DNA of 64,000 nt from Rufibacter latericius (GTDB lineage Bacteria > Bacteroidota > Bacteroidia > Cytophagales > Hymenobacteraceae): assembly GCF_003721515.1 (NCBI RefSeq), contig NZ_RJJD01000002.1:1-64000 (forward strand), read 5' to 3'. Of the stretch, positions 1 to 7,924 are shown one piece after another (position 1 is the stretch's first letter; each line of letters opens with the position of its first letter). Position numbers and translations under genes: made by a program. A model generated the notes under the pieces. That model did not search any database and was not told where the DNA came from. It saw nothing but the letters and a program-made list of their open reading frames with translations.

Positions 1-161
1 CTATTATTCATTCGGGTGTTGCCTACCAACCGGATTTTAAAAGATTTTCCGCCTGATTTTATTGACTTTTAACAGAGTTCATGTTAGCTGATGTATTTTA
101 TATAATATAATTTTAATTTTAAAATAGCAAATCTAAATACTTAACCTGTTTAGAAAAGGAA

Positions 162-195
162 TTTTTGACCTGTTTATAGAAAAACAGGTCAAAAA
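162..195. repeat. Perfect intergenic palindrome, likely terminator
   Basis: Two 14-base arms, TTTTTGACCTGTTT and AAACAGGTCAAAAA, flank a six-base loop, so the hairpin ends in a T or A run on either strand. It lies downstream of the minus-strand gene at 296-676 and could terminate it. Its inner arms (ACCTGTTT/AAACAGGT) match the core of the palindrome family seen elsewhere in the window. Nothing else is recognised in bases 1-295. Confidence 0.6.
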
Positions 196-295
196 AAAGC
201 CTTTACCTTCCAAAATCCCGCTTTAATGTTAAGAAAATTACTTGGTGGCATCAGGTGGTAGATAAATTATTATAATGAACAGGCCCCCTACTTAA

Positions 296-676
296 TTATC
301 TCCATTTGAGGCCCATAATACAACAGGTAACCCATGGCAGTATTATGCTTAATATTACTAATATACCCTTATAAAAACGAGTTTGTTTAGATTCATTTTT
401 CCAAAAAAATCTATATTTATTGTACTTGCCATTATATTTTTTATTAACGAAGTAATAAATTGCAAACATGGATACATAAATCCCCAGCTTTACAATAAGA
501 GGAATCCCCTTGGGATTATAAATATTTAAAGCATGCATAATAACAATATAAACATTTCCTATTATCCCAATTATACTGAATAAAACAAGAATAATTGACC
601 GATTGCCATTCCTTCCATCTTTTTTAAAGTAGAACTGGTTAACTCTGTAATAAATATAATCGTAGAAAAAATTCAT
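296..676 (-). CDS. Small membrane protein of unknown function
   Basis: This 126-residue protein starts with ATG and is very AT-rich. It has a basic, Tyr/Phe-rich N-terminus (about residues 1-25) and three hydrophobic stretches at about residues 26-50, 60-78 and 105-122 that look like membrane helices. I do not recognise a family. It is the leftmost of four consecutive minus-strand small genes separated by palindromic sites, and an attC-like palindrome lies just upstream of its start. It is best read as one gene of a putative cassette array; no function can be assigned. Confidence 0.6.
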   Translation of the reverse strand: MNFFYDYIYYRVNQFYFKKDGRNGNRSIILVLFSIIGIIGNVYIVIMHALNIYNPKGIPLIVKLGIYVSMFAIYYFVNKKYNGKYNKYRFFWKNESKQTRFYKGILVILSIILPWVTCCIMGLKWR

Positions 677-713
677 AGGGTAATGACCTAATGTATAAAA
701 TTTTAATATATCA

Positions 714-778
714 GCTAACGGCCTCGTGCATGCATAGCCCGTAGCGAAGCAAGAGTTGTGTATGCATTGTGTTGTAGC
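714..778 (-). repeat. attC-like imperfect palindrome, site 1
   Basis: On the plus strand it begins GCTAAC and ends GTTGTAGC, so on the minus strand it reads GCTACAAC...GTTAGC, resembling the R'' and R' boxes of integron attC sites. Inner arms GCATGCATA and TATGCATTG pair. It lies 6 bases beyond the 3' end of the minus-strand gene at 785-1219, the usual position of attC relative to its cassette gene. The match to the R-box consensus is imperfect. Confidence 0.5.
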
Positions 779-784
779 ACGATT

Positions 785-1219
785 TTATTTAAGCTCAAGC
801 TTATCTATTTCTCTTATATCAACCCCAAGTTCGTTAAGTACCCGTTCTATAGTTACTTTTCTGATGCTTTCTATGAACTTCACTATCTCTTGTCGTTGCA
901 AAAGCCTTTCTATAGCTGCTTCTGCCCATACCGACCTGAATATGTATTTGTCATTTACCTTTTGGAAGCTGAATATATCTTCTTCGTCAATATCCATACA
1001 GTAGTACTGGAAATTACTGGTTAACCCAGACTTCATCCATTTTACTAATTGTTCAGTAAATTCTACAAGATTCCAATGCACTTCTGAAAAGACAATATCA
1101 TCTCCGAGTTTGAAATCAAAGCTGCATTCTAAATTGGCAACAGAATCAAGATAGGCATCTCCAAAAAGTTTGTTGTCGCCAAAAGCCCTTTTAAGCTGGC
1201 CAATTTCAAATTCTATCAT
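785..1219 (-). CDS. Hypothetical acidic protein, possible cassette gene
   Basis: This 144-residue soluble, acidic protein begins with ATG and has no signal peptide or membrane helix. The N-terminal half looks beta-rich (a 'FEIGQL' start and a 'VFSEVHWNLVEF' stretch). The last 40 residues look helical. I do not recognise a family; proteins of this size and composition include small immunity-like proteins, but nothing here establishes that. It is flanked by palindromic sites 1 and 2, so its borders match those of an integron gene cassette. Base composition is more AT-rich than the metabolic genes to the right. Confidence 0.6.
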   Translation of the reverse strand: MIEFEIGQLKRAFGDNKLFGDAYLDSVANLECSFDFKLGDDIVFSEVHWNLVEFTEQLVKWMKSGLTSNFQYYCMDIDEEDIFSFQKVNDKYIFRSVWAEAAIERLLQRQEIVKFIESIRKVTIERVLNELGVDIREIDKLELK

Positions 1220-1230
1220 AATTCAATTGT

Positions 1231-1302
1231 GCTACAACGAACTAGTATAAAAGACGGCGAGGCCGTCGGCCGAAGCTGACTTTTATACTAGTTCGTTGTA
1301 GC
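1231..1302 (-). repeat. attC-like palindrome with 23-base perfect arms, site 2
   Basis: The arms 1231-1253 and 1280-1302 are exact reverse complements, beginning GCTACAAC and ending GTTGTAGC. They enclose a GC-rich 26-base centre that folds on itself (GACGGC/GCCGTC). The centre shares about 19 bases with site 3. The right arm overlaps the 3' end of the gene at 1283-1882, so the palindrome encodes that protein's last residues (YNELV). Perfect arms without bulged bases are unusual for attC, which weakens the integron reading. Confidence 0.55.
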
Positions 1303-1882
1303 TGTTATTTTTATTTAACGCTTTTATATAATTTTCAAAGCCCTCTTTGTCTGTAGGCGTTAATTCATTTCTGCTTGGGTAGGAGTGTCCGATAGGCCCA
1401 ACGAACAAAGGAATTGGCTTGAGCGGCTCCGCACCAACTTCCGTCACTTTTATTTTCTGAGGCTTAAGAACTTGCCTACTTATTGCTATGCTAAAATCAG
1501 ACCAGCCGTAGATATATTTTGAATCACATTTCTTACAAGTCCACTCTTCTGACACATTTTCCTCTATTCTGTCGATTTTTCTAACTTTGAAGTGCTCTTT
1601 AGCCTGCTTGATAAAAATTTCCGTCTCAAAGCAGGAGAAAGAATTACCGTAATCAGTGCAATCAATTGATACAATTTGCCTGAACCTTGGAAAAGCGCAA
1701 CAGCAGGAGTAAGTTTTGTAAAATGAAATAGCGTTTTTTACTACTTCTGAAAATTCTTTCAGTTTCCCGTCGAAAGGTGCAGTTTCTTTTGCGTGCTCAA
1801 CATTAATCTTCTCCTGGTTTGATGCAGGTTCGATTTCCGTACCAGTTGCCTTCTTGCCAAAGATTCTATTGAGTAAGTTCAT
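1283..1882 (-). CDS. Hypothetical protein with Cys pairs
   Basis: This 199-residue protein starts with ATG. The first 30 residues (MNLLNRIFGKKATG start) resemble a short basic lead into a disordered Glu/Ala/Asn-rich linker. The body carries a 'SCCCAF' cysteine cluster near residue 60 and a 'CKKCDSKY' pair near residue 115, which could bind zinc. The family is not recognised. The last residues are encoded inside attC-like site 2, suggesting that the stop codon was supplied when the gene became joined to that element. It sits between sites 2 and 3 in the putative cassette array. Confidence 0.6.
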   Translation of the reverse strand: MNLLNRIFGKKATGTEIEPASNQEKINVEHAKETAPFDGKLKEFSEVVKNAISFYKTYSCCCAFPRFRQIVSIDCTDYGNSFSCFETEIFIKQAKEHFKVRKIDRIEENVSEEWTCKKCDSKYIYGWSDFSIAISRQVLKPQKIKVTEVGAEPLKPIPLFVGPIGHSYPSRNELTPTDKEGFENYIKALNKNNSYNELV

Positions 1883-1896
1883 TTTTTCTAATTGCT

Positions 1897-1964
1897 GCTA
1901 ACGTCTTGTGTAATCGACGGGCGAGGCCGTCGGCCGAAGGCTGGCGTTTACACCTTGTTGTGGC
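1897..1964 (-). repeat. attC-like imperfect palindrome, site 3
   Basis: It begins GCTAAC and ends GTTGTGGC on the plus strand, with inner arms TGTGTAA and TTTACAC and a GC-rich centre nearly identical to that of site 2 (shared GGCGAGGCCGTCGGCCGAAG). It lies just upstream of the start of the gene at 1283-1882 and 3' of the minus-strand gene at 2140-2373. The shared centre between otherwise different arms indicates a related element family. Confidence 0.55.
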
Positions 1965-2011
1965 AAGTTTGTTTTTCTGCAATGCCTGCCTAGTTTTCTT
2001 CTTCTATTTCT

Positions 2012-2047
2012 GTTTTTGGCCTGTTTTGGGAAAAGTAGCCCGAAAAA
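2012..2047. repeat. Degenerate copy of intergenic palindrome family
   Basis: The sequence TTTTTGGCCTGTTTT...GTAGCCCGAAAAA has the same layout (T-rich, GGCC, TGTTTT, loop, AGYCC, A-rich) as the palindromes between other genes in this window. A second, weaker copy follows at 2083-2114. Both lie between attC-like site 3 and the gene at 2140-2373. Confidence 0.4.
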
Positions 2048-2139
2048 AGCCTACCAAAGTTTGGGAAAACTCGCTCTTGTTCGTTTTGAGCCGTTTTCTG
2101 AAAGTCAGGCCGAATACGCATTTATAGCTGAAGTTTGCT

Positions 2140-2373
2140 TTAAAGTAGACTTAGGACTTGAAATAACATGAGTACCCCAAATATGATGGATAAAACTTTA
2201 ATCGCCTTTTTCAAGCTGGCTCCATGAGTTTCCTGCCATTCCAGGTATTTTTCTTTCTTGTCGCTCCCTTGTACATTGGCTTTTCCGTCTGCATATCGGT
2301 AGAAGTACCTTGCAATTAATGAAAATGCAACTATTCCTAAAATCGAAGCAATAAGTAATGTTTGATTGTCCAC
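2140..2373 (-). CDS. Small two-helix membrane protein
   Basis: This 77-residue protein has hydrophobic helices at about residues 5-23 and 59-77, with a charged loop between them (GSDKKEKYLEWQETHG). The start is a GTG at 2371-2373; no ATG is available upstream in frame. I do not recognise the family. It is the fourth gene of the minus-strand series and has site 3 at its 3' side, but the gap of about 175 bases between stop and site is longer than expected for a cassette. Confidence 0.5.
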   Translation of the reverse strand: MDNQTLLIASILGIVAFSLIARYFYRYADGKANVQGSDKKEKYLEWQETHGASLKKAIKVLSIIFGVLMLFQVLSLL

Positions 2374-2592
2374 TTTCTTTATTTGATATTTTAGTTATTC
2401 AAATTTGCCACAACTACTGTGTATAAGGAGCTGTTCCGGTTATTTACACCTTGAACAGAGCCAAACTTCCGTTTACCTGACCAACGGTGGTCAAATAAAC
2501 GGAACTGCTCCCCCGAATGTAATATATATCCCTCTCATTGTATTTTCTATTTAGCGGCTATTTTCTCAAAAGCAACCACTAAACAGACAGCC

Positions 2593-2727
2593 TTACCTTA
2601 TTGCCTCATACAACACCTCTATTGGGCGCTTCGCATCTCTGCCGATGCAGCCGGGGATTTGTTTGCGGTAGCTGGTGTCAAGGCGGCAAGGAAGACGTTG
2701 GCGTGTTGTTGGCAGATGGTAGAAGTC
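2593..2727 (-). pseudogene. Decayed 3' tail of a GlcD/YdiJ-type dehydrogenase
   Basis: Read on the minus strand, the segment ends in DTSYRKQIPGCIGRDAK, then RPIEVLYEAIR and a stop. This aligns with the last 25-30 residues of the intact FAD/Fe-S dehydrogenase at 21880-24822 (GTSCRHQ, GRDAMHPIEVLYQALR). Upstream, the match continues only after a change of frame (TICQQHANVFLAAL against TVRAAANDVIIAAP). No further homology is visible beyond about 2727. It is a remnant of a paralogous or duplicated gene that has otherwise been deleted. Confidence 0.7.
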
Positions 2728-2774
2728 TTAATGGAATTGTGGCTTTTAAAAACCTAAAACTCGTATTAACCATA

Positions 2775-2835
2775 TAAGCAAAGTAGTGCTTCAGGGTTTA
2801 GTACTGGAGGGTAGTCAGTATTAGTTACTAAACTG
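2775..2835 (+). repeat. Structured 61-base repeat, copy 1
   Basis: It contains two potential hairpins: AAGCA/TGCTT at the 5' end, then GTTTAGTA (2796-2803) pairing with TACTAAAC (2826-2833). A closely similar copy in the same orientation lies at 9251-9310. Both copies keep the stems intact while the loop varies. Confidence 0.7.
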
Positions 2836-3186
2836 GGCCTAAACTTCCTGATTCTACTCAATGGTGGAATAAAAATCAGTAAATACGCCTTGGATTTCCT
2901 GTTTCGTATATAGTAAGTTAAAGAGCCGGCGCTCTTTCATTCTTATTAGGCCTTTCTGAAAGTAACTGCTTGTTTTATGGCTTTAATAAATGGTACTTCC
3001 GTTATACTGTATACTTTAGCCGGATACTTAATTTACAGTTATTCTGTAGAATACATTATTTCTTAGGTCTTTTTAGTCTTTTCAGGCTTCTTGGGTGAAC
3101 AGATAGCTAGTCAACTAAAACCGCTTTCTGGTTCAGGCTTAACTGCTGGTGCTCTTTTATAGCTTAGGCTTCTTTCATTTACTTCT

Positions 3187-6100
3187 ATGCATTCCACCCC
3201 AGATTTTTCTTTGAACCTGCCCCAGGTTTTTGAAGCCCTGCCTGACTGCTACCTGGTATTATCCGCAGACTTTGTTATCCAAGGCGTGACGGAAAGCTAT
3301 CTTACATCAACCTTCACGAGCAGAGAACAGTTAGTAGGTAACTCTTTTTTTGAGGTATTTACCAGTCAGGAGGATCAGCAGGATGCGGCAATTCTCCGGC
3401 ACCTGAAGCAATCTTTTGATAGGGTACTGAAAACGAAAAAGCCAGATAGCATGCCGGTGCAGCACTTTAACTTAAAAGATCCGGAGAGGCCCAACCTTAA
3501 GCTGGAACGTTACTGGAAATCTTTAAACACCCCGGTACTGGATGACAAAGGCGAGGTGCTTTACATTTTACATAGGGTAGAAGATGTTATAAAAATTATC
3601 CGGCAAAGCCATAAACTGGAAAACCTGACCAGGCAGGAAGAAGACACCAAAGCAATTGCTAACGAAAGTCAATTGTTGTGGTACATTGGGCAAGAGAAAG
3701 TTAAACGGGCTTACGAAAAACTGGAAGAGGAACACCGTAGGTTTAAGGAAGCCCAAGCTCTGGGGCACATCGGCAGCTTTGAGCGAAATTATAGTGAAGA
3801 AACCCTTAATTGTTCTGATGAATTTTACCGTATCTACGGTTTAGAACCTCAGAGTGAGGAAATTACAACTGAAAAATTAATTGCCTTTTCGCATCCGGAA
3901 GAACGGGAGATTTTGCGGGAACGCATTTGGCAGGCACAAATCTTTCTGGAACCTTTAGAATTAACCCACCGGATAATCTGGCGCAATGGCACCATTCGTT
4001 ACGTTCACCGGCGGGCCGTTTTAACCCCAGATGCGCAAGGAAAGCCGCTGAAAGTCTACGGAACCATTCAGGATATTACGAGCCAGGTGATGGCTCAGGA
4101 AAAAGTCCAGTCAAGCGAAGCCTTGTTACGGAAAGCCGAAGCAATAGGGCAAACAGGTAGTTATGAAGGAGACTTGATTACCAGGAAATTCCGGTTTTCA
4201 GATAACATGTACCAGTTACTTGGCCTGCAACTGCAAAGCCTTGTTCCGGACCTGGATTTTATTGATTCTATATCCCATCCGGCAGATGCTGCTCAGGTAC
4301 GGGAAATAATTGGTAAGGCTGTTCAGTCTAAACATCCTTACCAATACACGCGCAGAATTTACCGGCCAGATGGTGAAATGCGCTACCTTTTAAGTAATGG
4401 AAAGGTGGTTTGTGATGAAGCCGGCAATGCCATCAAAATAGTAGGAACGGCCCAGGACATCACTGAAAAGAAACGGGCAGAAGAAGAAATAAAAGAGACT
4501 AAAGATTTACTGGAAGCTACCTTTAATGCGTCGCTAAACGGCATAGAAGTTTTCCAGGCGGTGCGAAATGACGCCGGGGAAATAATAGACTTTGAATGGT
4601 TACTGGTGAATCATACCACGGAGCGGTACGCCGGCCGAACGGACTTAAGGGGACATAAATGGCTTGCCACTTACCCTGAGCTCAGACAAACCGGCATGTT
4701 TCACCAGTGCAGGAAAGTAGTAGAAACCGGGCAAGTTCTGGATTATGAGCACTTTGACCAGTATAAAGATTTTACTGCCTGGTTTCAGACCATGGGGGTG
4801 CCGTATAGGGATGGGCTAATTCTTACCTGGACGGACATAACCAACCGGAAAAAAGCGGAAGCAGAACTAACCCAAAAGGCTGAATTACTGCAAACCATTG
4901 TAGATACGGCTTTTGGCGGCATGGAGCTATTGGCGGCTATACGGGATCAGGAGGGAAAGATTACTGATTTCCGCTACCTTATGGTTAACACAGTACAGGC
5001 CAGGTATGCGAATATATCCAGGGAGAAAATGGTAGGTAATACGGTGCTTGCCTTTTTTCCATCTTTAAAAAGTACTGGGGCGTGGGAGTGTTTACTCCGG
5101 GTAATGGAAACCGGTGAACCTATTCAGCAACTGGAAAAATACCATGCCGATGGGCTAGATGGCTGGTTTGAACAACATTACGAGAAAATAAACGATGGTA
5201 TTCTGGTTTGGAACGTGGATGTAACTCCCATCAAAAAAGCTGAAATTGAACGGCGGGAGAGCGAAGAACGGACCAGGAAATTTATTGATTCCCTGCCTCA
5301 GATGGCCTGGACCGCGGCTACAAATGGGGGCAGTACCTACTATAACCAAAAAACCTACGATTATACCGGCCTTACCTTTGAGCAGATGAAGGAGTATGGA
5401 TGGGACCAAATCTACCAGGAGGCTGAACGAGCCCAGGTAGAACAGGAATGGAAAACAGCCATTGCCTCGGGGAAAGAATACCGGAAACAGTCTCTCATGC
5501 GCCGTGGGGATGGCGCCTATCGCTGGCAGTTAGTCATTGCCCAGCCCGTAAAAGACCACGCCGGCAACATTACTTCCTGGGCAGGTACGGTAACAGACAT
5601 CCACGAAAGGGTTATTGCCGAACAAGAGTTACAAGAGAACAGGCAGCTACTCAAAGCGGTTATAGATGCTTCCATAAACGGTATTCAGGCTTTCAGGGCC
5701 ATTCGCGATGAAGAAAACCAGCTGATTGATTTCGAGTGGATTCTTACAAACCAGGTAACGGATAACTTCTTACAGAAAAATGATTTGGTGGGGAAGCGAT
5801 TAACAGATAAATATCCGGGTACGAAGCCAGTTGGAATTTTTGATAAGATGAAGCAAGTGAACAAAACTGGAAAAACCGCTCACTTTGAAGTCTGGTACCC
5901 CTATGATGCTTTACACCATTGGTTTCAGTTTATAGTGGTAAAAATGGGAGATGGTGTAGTACTAACTTTTCAGGATATAACAGAACGCAAGAAACTGGAA
6001 GAGCAACGCCTGCAGTGGGAACTCCAGAAGCAACAGGAGTTGCTGCATGCCATCTTAGAAACCGAAGAAAGAGAGAAAAAACGGATTGCTGAAAATTTGC

Positions 6101-6702
6101 ATAATGGGTTAGGGCAAGTTCTTTTTGCCGTTAAGATGCAATTAGACCTGCTCAACCCAGAGGAGTCTGTAAAAAGCGCAGCCCAAACAAAGGCCTTCTG
6201 GCAAAGAACAGACCAGCTATTGACCAATGCCATTGAACTTACCCAAACCATCTCCCATGAGCTTACCCCAACCGTGCTGGAAACCTTTGGATTATCTGCC
6301 GTGCTGGTGGATATATGCAAGCAATTAAGTACTAAAAACCTCAAAGTGCATTGCAAGATTGATTTTAAATCAGTTTTAGAAAAACACCTCCAAACCGCTA
6401 TTTACCGGATTGTTCAGGAACTGCTGAATAACATTGTGAAACATGCGCATGCTACCCTGGCCTCTATAACCGTGCTGGAAGAAAAAAGTGGTATTCTCAT
6501 TATAGCCCAGGACAACGGAAAAGGATTTAAGGCAAAGCCACTTCCAAGTAAGGGAATGGGTTTGATAGGTATAGGTGATCGGGTGAAACTACTGAACGGA
6601 ACGCTAGATATCTATTCTTCCGGTCCCGGAACAACCATCACCATTAAATTGCCCCTTAAAAACAACCATCCTGGCGTCCGTAAAACAGAAGTTGTTTTAT
6701 AA
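3187..6702 (+). CDS. Multi-PAS sensor histidine kinase, NarL-partner type
   Basis: This 1171-residue protein has no membrane segments. It holds about seven PAS/PAC units: residues about 8-140, 190-305, 310-430, 435-555, 560-685, 690-815 and 818-935. A HisKA_3 dimerisation domain follows, with the phospho-acceptor in 'RIAENLHNGLGQ' (His972), and then a HATPase_c domain ('ELLNNIVKHAHA', 'DNGKGF', 'GMGLIGIGDRV'). Units 4, 5 and 7 resemble each other closely ('NGIEVFQAVR', 'GGMELLAAIR', 'NGIQAFRAIR', each followed by a '(I/T)DF' stretch), which suggests internal duplication. Its likely role is cytoplasmic sensing of redox state or small ligands, with phosphotransfer to the response regulator 228 bases downstream. 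The stimulus cannot be read from sequence. Confidence 0.9.
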   Translation: MHSTPDFSLNLPQVFEALPDCYLVLSADFVIQGVTESYLTSTFTSREQLVGNSFFEVFTSQEDQQDAAILRHLKQSFDRVLKTKKPDSMPVQHFNLKDPERPNLKLERYWKSLNTPVLDDKGEVLYILHRVEDVIKIIRQSHKLENLTRQEEDTKAIANESQLLWYIGQEKVKRAYEKLEEEHRRFKEAQALGHIGSFERNYSEETLNCSDEFYRIYGLEPQSEEITTEKLIAFSHPEEREILRERIWQAQIFLEPLELTHRIIWRNGTIRYVHRRAVLTPDAQGKPLKVYGTIQDITSQVMAQEKVQSSEALLRKAEAIGQTGSYEGDLITRKFRFSDNMYQLLGLQLQSLVPDLDFIDSISHPADAAQVREIIGKAVQSKHPYQYTRRIYRPDGEMRYLLSNGKVVCDEAGNAIKIVGTAQDITEKKRAEEEIKETKDLLEATFNASLNGIEVFQAVRNDAGEIIDFEWLLVNHTTERYAGRTDLRGHKWLATYPELRQTGMFHQCRKVVETGQVLDYEHFDQYKDFTAWFQTMGVPYRDGLILTWTDITNRKKAEAELTQKAELLQTIVDTAFGGMELLAAIRDQEGKITDFRYLMVNTVQARYANISREKMVGNTVLAFFPSLKSTGAWECLLRVMETGEPIQQLEKYHADGLDGWFEQHYEKINDGILVWNVDVTPIKKAEIERRESEERTRKFIDSLPQMAWTAATNGGSTYYNQKTYDYTGLTFEQMKEYGWDQIYQEAERAQVEQEWKTAIASGKEYRKQSLMRRGDGAYRWQLVIAQPVKDHAGNITSWAGTVTDIHERVIAEQELQENRQLLKAVIDASINGIQAFRAIRDEENQLIDFEWILTNQVTDNFLQKNDLVGKRLTDKYPGTKPVGIFDKMKQVNKTGKTAHFEVWYPYDALHHWFQFIVVKMGDGVVLTFQDITERKKLEEQRLQWELQKQQELLHAILETEEREKKRIAENLHNGLGQVLFAVKMQLDLLNPEESVKSAAQTKAFWQRTDQLLTNAIELTQTISHELTPTVLETFGLSAVLVDICKQLSTKNLKVHCKIDFKSVLEKHLQTAIYRIVQELLNNIVKHAHATLASITVLEEKSGILIIAQDNGKGFKAKPLPSKGMGLIGIGDRVKLLNGTLDIYSSGPGTTITIKLPLKNNHPGVRKTEVVL

Positions 6703-6930
6703 AATACGTATAAAATAAGAAGAAGAGGATGTAGCAGCACCGTAAATCATTAAAGGCAGAAGGTGAGTAATGAAAGGTACCTTGATCTTACTTATTTCCA
6801 TGACCAGGAAAATACCCCGTTTAAACGCCTTTTTTCTGCCGGTTCTTTACTGCCCGGTTCTTATGCTTTGTTACTACTTGTGCTTTATTACGTGGTACTT
6901 TATCCAGGGTAACTTTCCAGAAAACTTGAA

Positions 6931-7587
6931 ATGATAAAAGTAGCTATCGCTGATAATCACGCACTTGTAAGAGAAGGTTTAAAAACCATGCTGAACAATT
7001 CTCCGGACGCCGGTATAAACCTGGTAGACGAAGTAGAATCAGGAACTGATTTGGTGCAGCTTCTTAAACAAGTAGAGGTAGATGTAGTGCTTATGGATAT
7101 AAGCATGCCAGATATGGATGGTTTACAGGCCACCCGTCAAATAAAGCAGCAGCACCCCTTGGTAAAAGTACTCATTCTCTCCATGCTGGAAGATGAACGG
7201 TTTGTAGTGGAAGCCATGCAAGCGGGAGCAAACGGGTACCTGACCAAGACAGTAAGCCGCAAAGAACTGGTTCGGGCAATTCAAATAACGGCTGGGGGCG
7301 AGGTCTATATTGGTACGCACATATCCCTAAAGCTACTCGGAAAAATTCCTTTGGAGGATAACAAAATACCAACGCCCGAGGAAAAAACAGAAAGTAATCT
7401 TACCAAGCGGGAGTTGGAAGTTCTAAGCCTGATTGCTCAGGGTTATACCACTACCCAAATGGCGGATAAACTTTTCACCAGCAAACGGACCATAGAAAGT
7501 CATCGGCAGCATTTGCTTGAAAAAACAAATTCTAAAAATACCGCTTCTCTTATTGCTTACGCAGCCACCCATCATTTACTCAATTAA
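6931..7587 (+). CDS. NarL/FixJ-family response regulator
   Basis: This 218-residue protein has an N-terminal receiver domain (residues 1-120, with the phospho-acceptor Asp in 'VVLMDISMPDMDG' and the switch Lys in 'GYLTKTVS'). A C-terminal LuxR-type helix-turn-helix follows ('LTKRELEVLSLIAQGYTT', 'KRTIESHRQHLLEKT'). It is codirectional with the HisKA_3 kinase immediately upstream, and that kinase class pairs with NarL-type regulators, so the two probably form one two-component system. Its targets are unknown; the alcohol-dehydrogenase cluster that follows on the same strand is the nearest candidate, by position only. Confidence 0.92.
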   Translation: MIKVAIADNHALVREGLKTMLNNSPDAGINLVDEVESGTDLVQLLKQVEVDVVLMDISMPDMDGLQATRQIKQQHPLVKVLILSMLEDERFVVEAMQAGANGYLTKTVSRKELVRAIQITAGGEVYIGTHISLKLLGKIPLEDNKIPTPEEKTESNLTKRELEVLSLIAQGYTTTQMADKLFTSKRTIESHRQHLLEKTNSKNTASLIAYAATHHLLN

Positions 7588-7924
7588 CCAGGCGGGTAAT
7601 CCTTCCCCCGTATTTCTAATAGGTTATAATGGTTAAGGTTTGGCTTTACGTATAACCCGTAGTCATCCTGTAAATGCTTATCAATGGAAGCTTATTATAA
7701 GTTTACCTGATAGGCCTCTGAGTAAAATCCATACTAAAAAGTACCATTTCTGGTGCAAATATCCGTGAATTCCTCCCGGGTTTAAGTGCTTTCTGCCGTT
7801 CCTCCGTGTTTTCATAGAGCATAAATCAGTATAACGCTCCCAACTTTTCAAGCGTTTTCTTCCTTATCATCTCCACCTTACTGAATGCATTCTTAAATCA
7901 ACTATCACCTTAACCCATCTACCT
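7588..7924. other. Intergenic region without recognised features
   Basis: These 337 bases lie between the response regulator and the first alcohol dehydrogenase gene. No open reading frame, strong hairpin or repeat copy was recognised. Confidence 0.6.

Larger units (their letters stand above)
2374..3186. other. Long intergenic region with relics
   Basis: These 813 bases separate the putative cassette array from the PAS kinase gene. They begin with GCCACAAC (2407-2414), which resembles one box of the attC-like sites but lacks a partner. They also hold a decayed dehydrogenase 3' end (2593-2727) and one copy of a structured repeat (2775-2835). I see no intact gene. Confidence 0.7.

Noticed and set aside
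1231-1302. Terminal inverted repeats of an insertion sequence or MITE
   Set aside because: No transposase is present, no flanking target duplication was seen, and the element is centred on a single palindrome shared with sites at other gene ends.
1906-2127. Plus-strand open frame of 73 codons
   Set aside because: It runs through attC-like site 3 and two palindrome copies, shows no protein-like pattern and opposes the orientation of all neighbouring genes.
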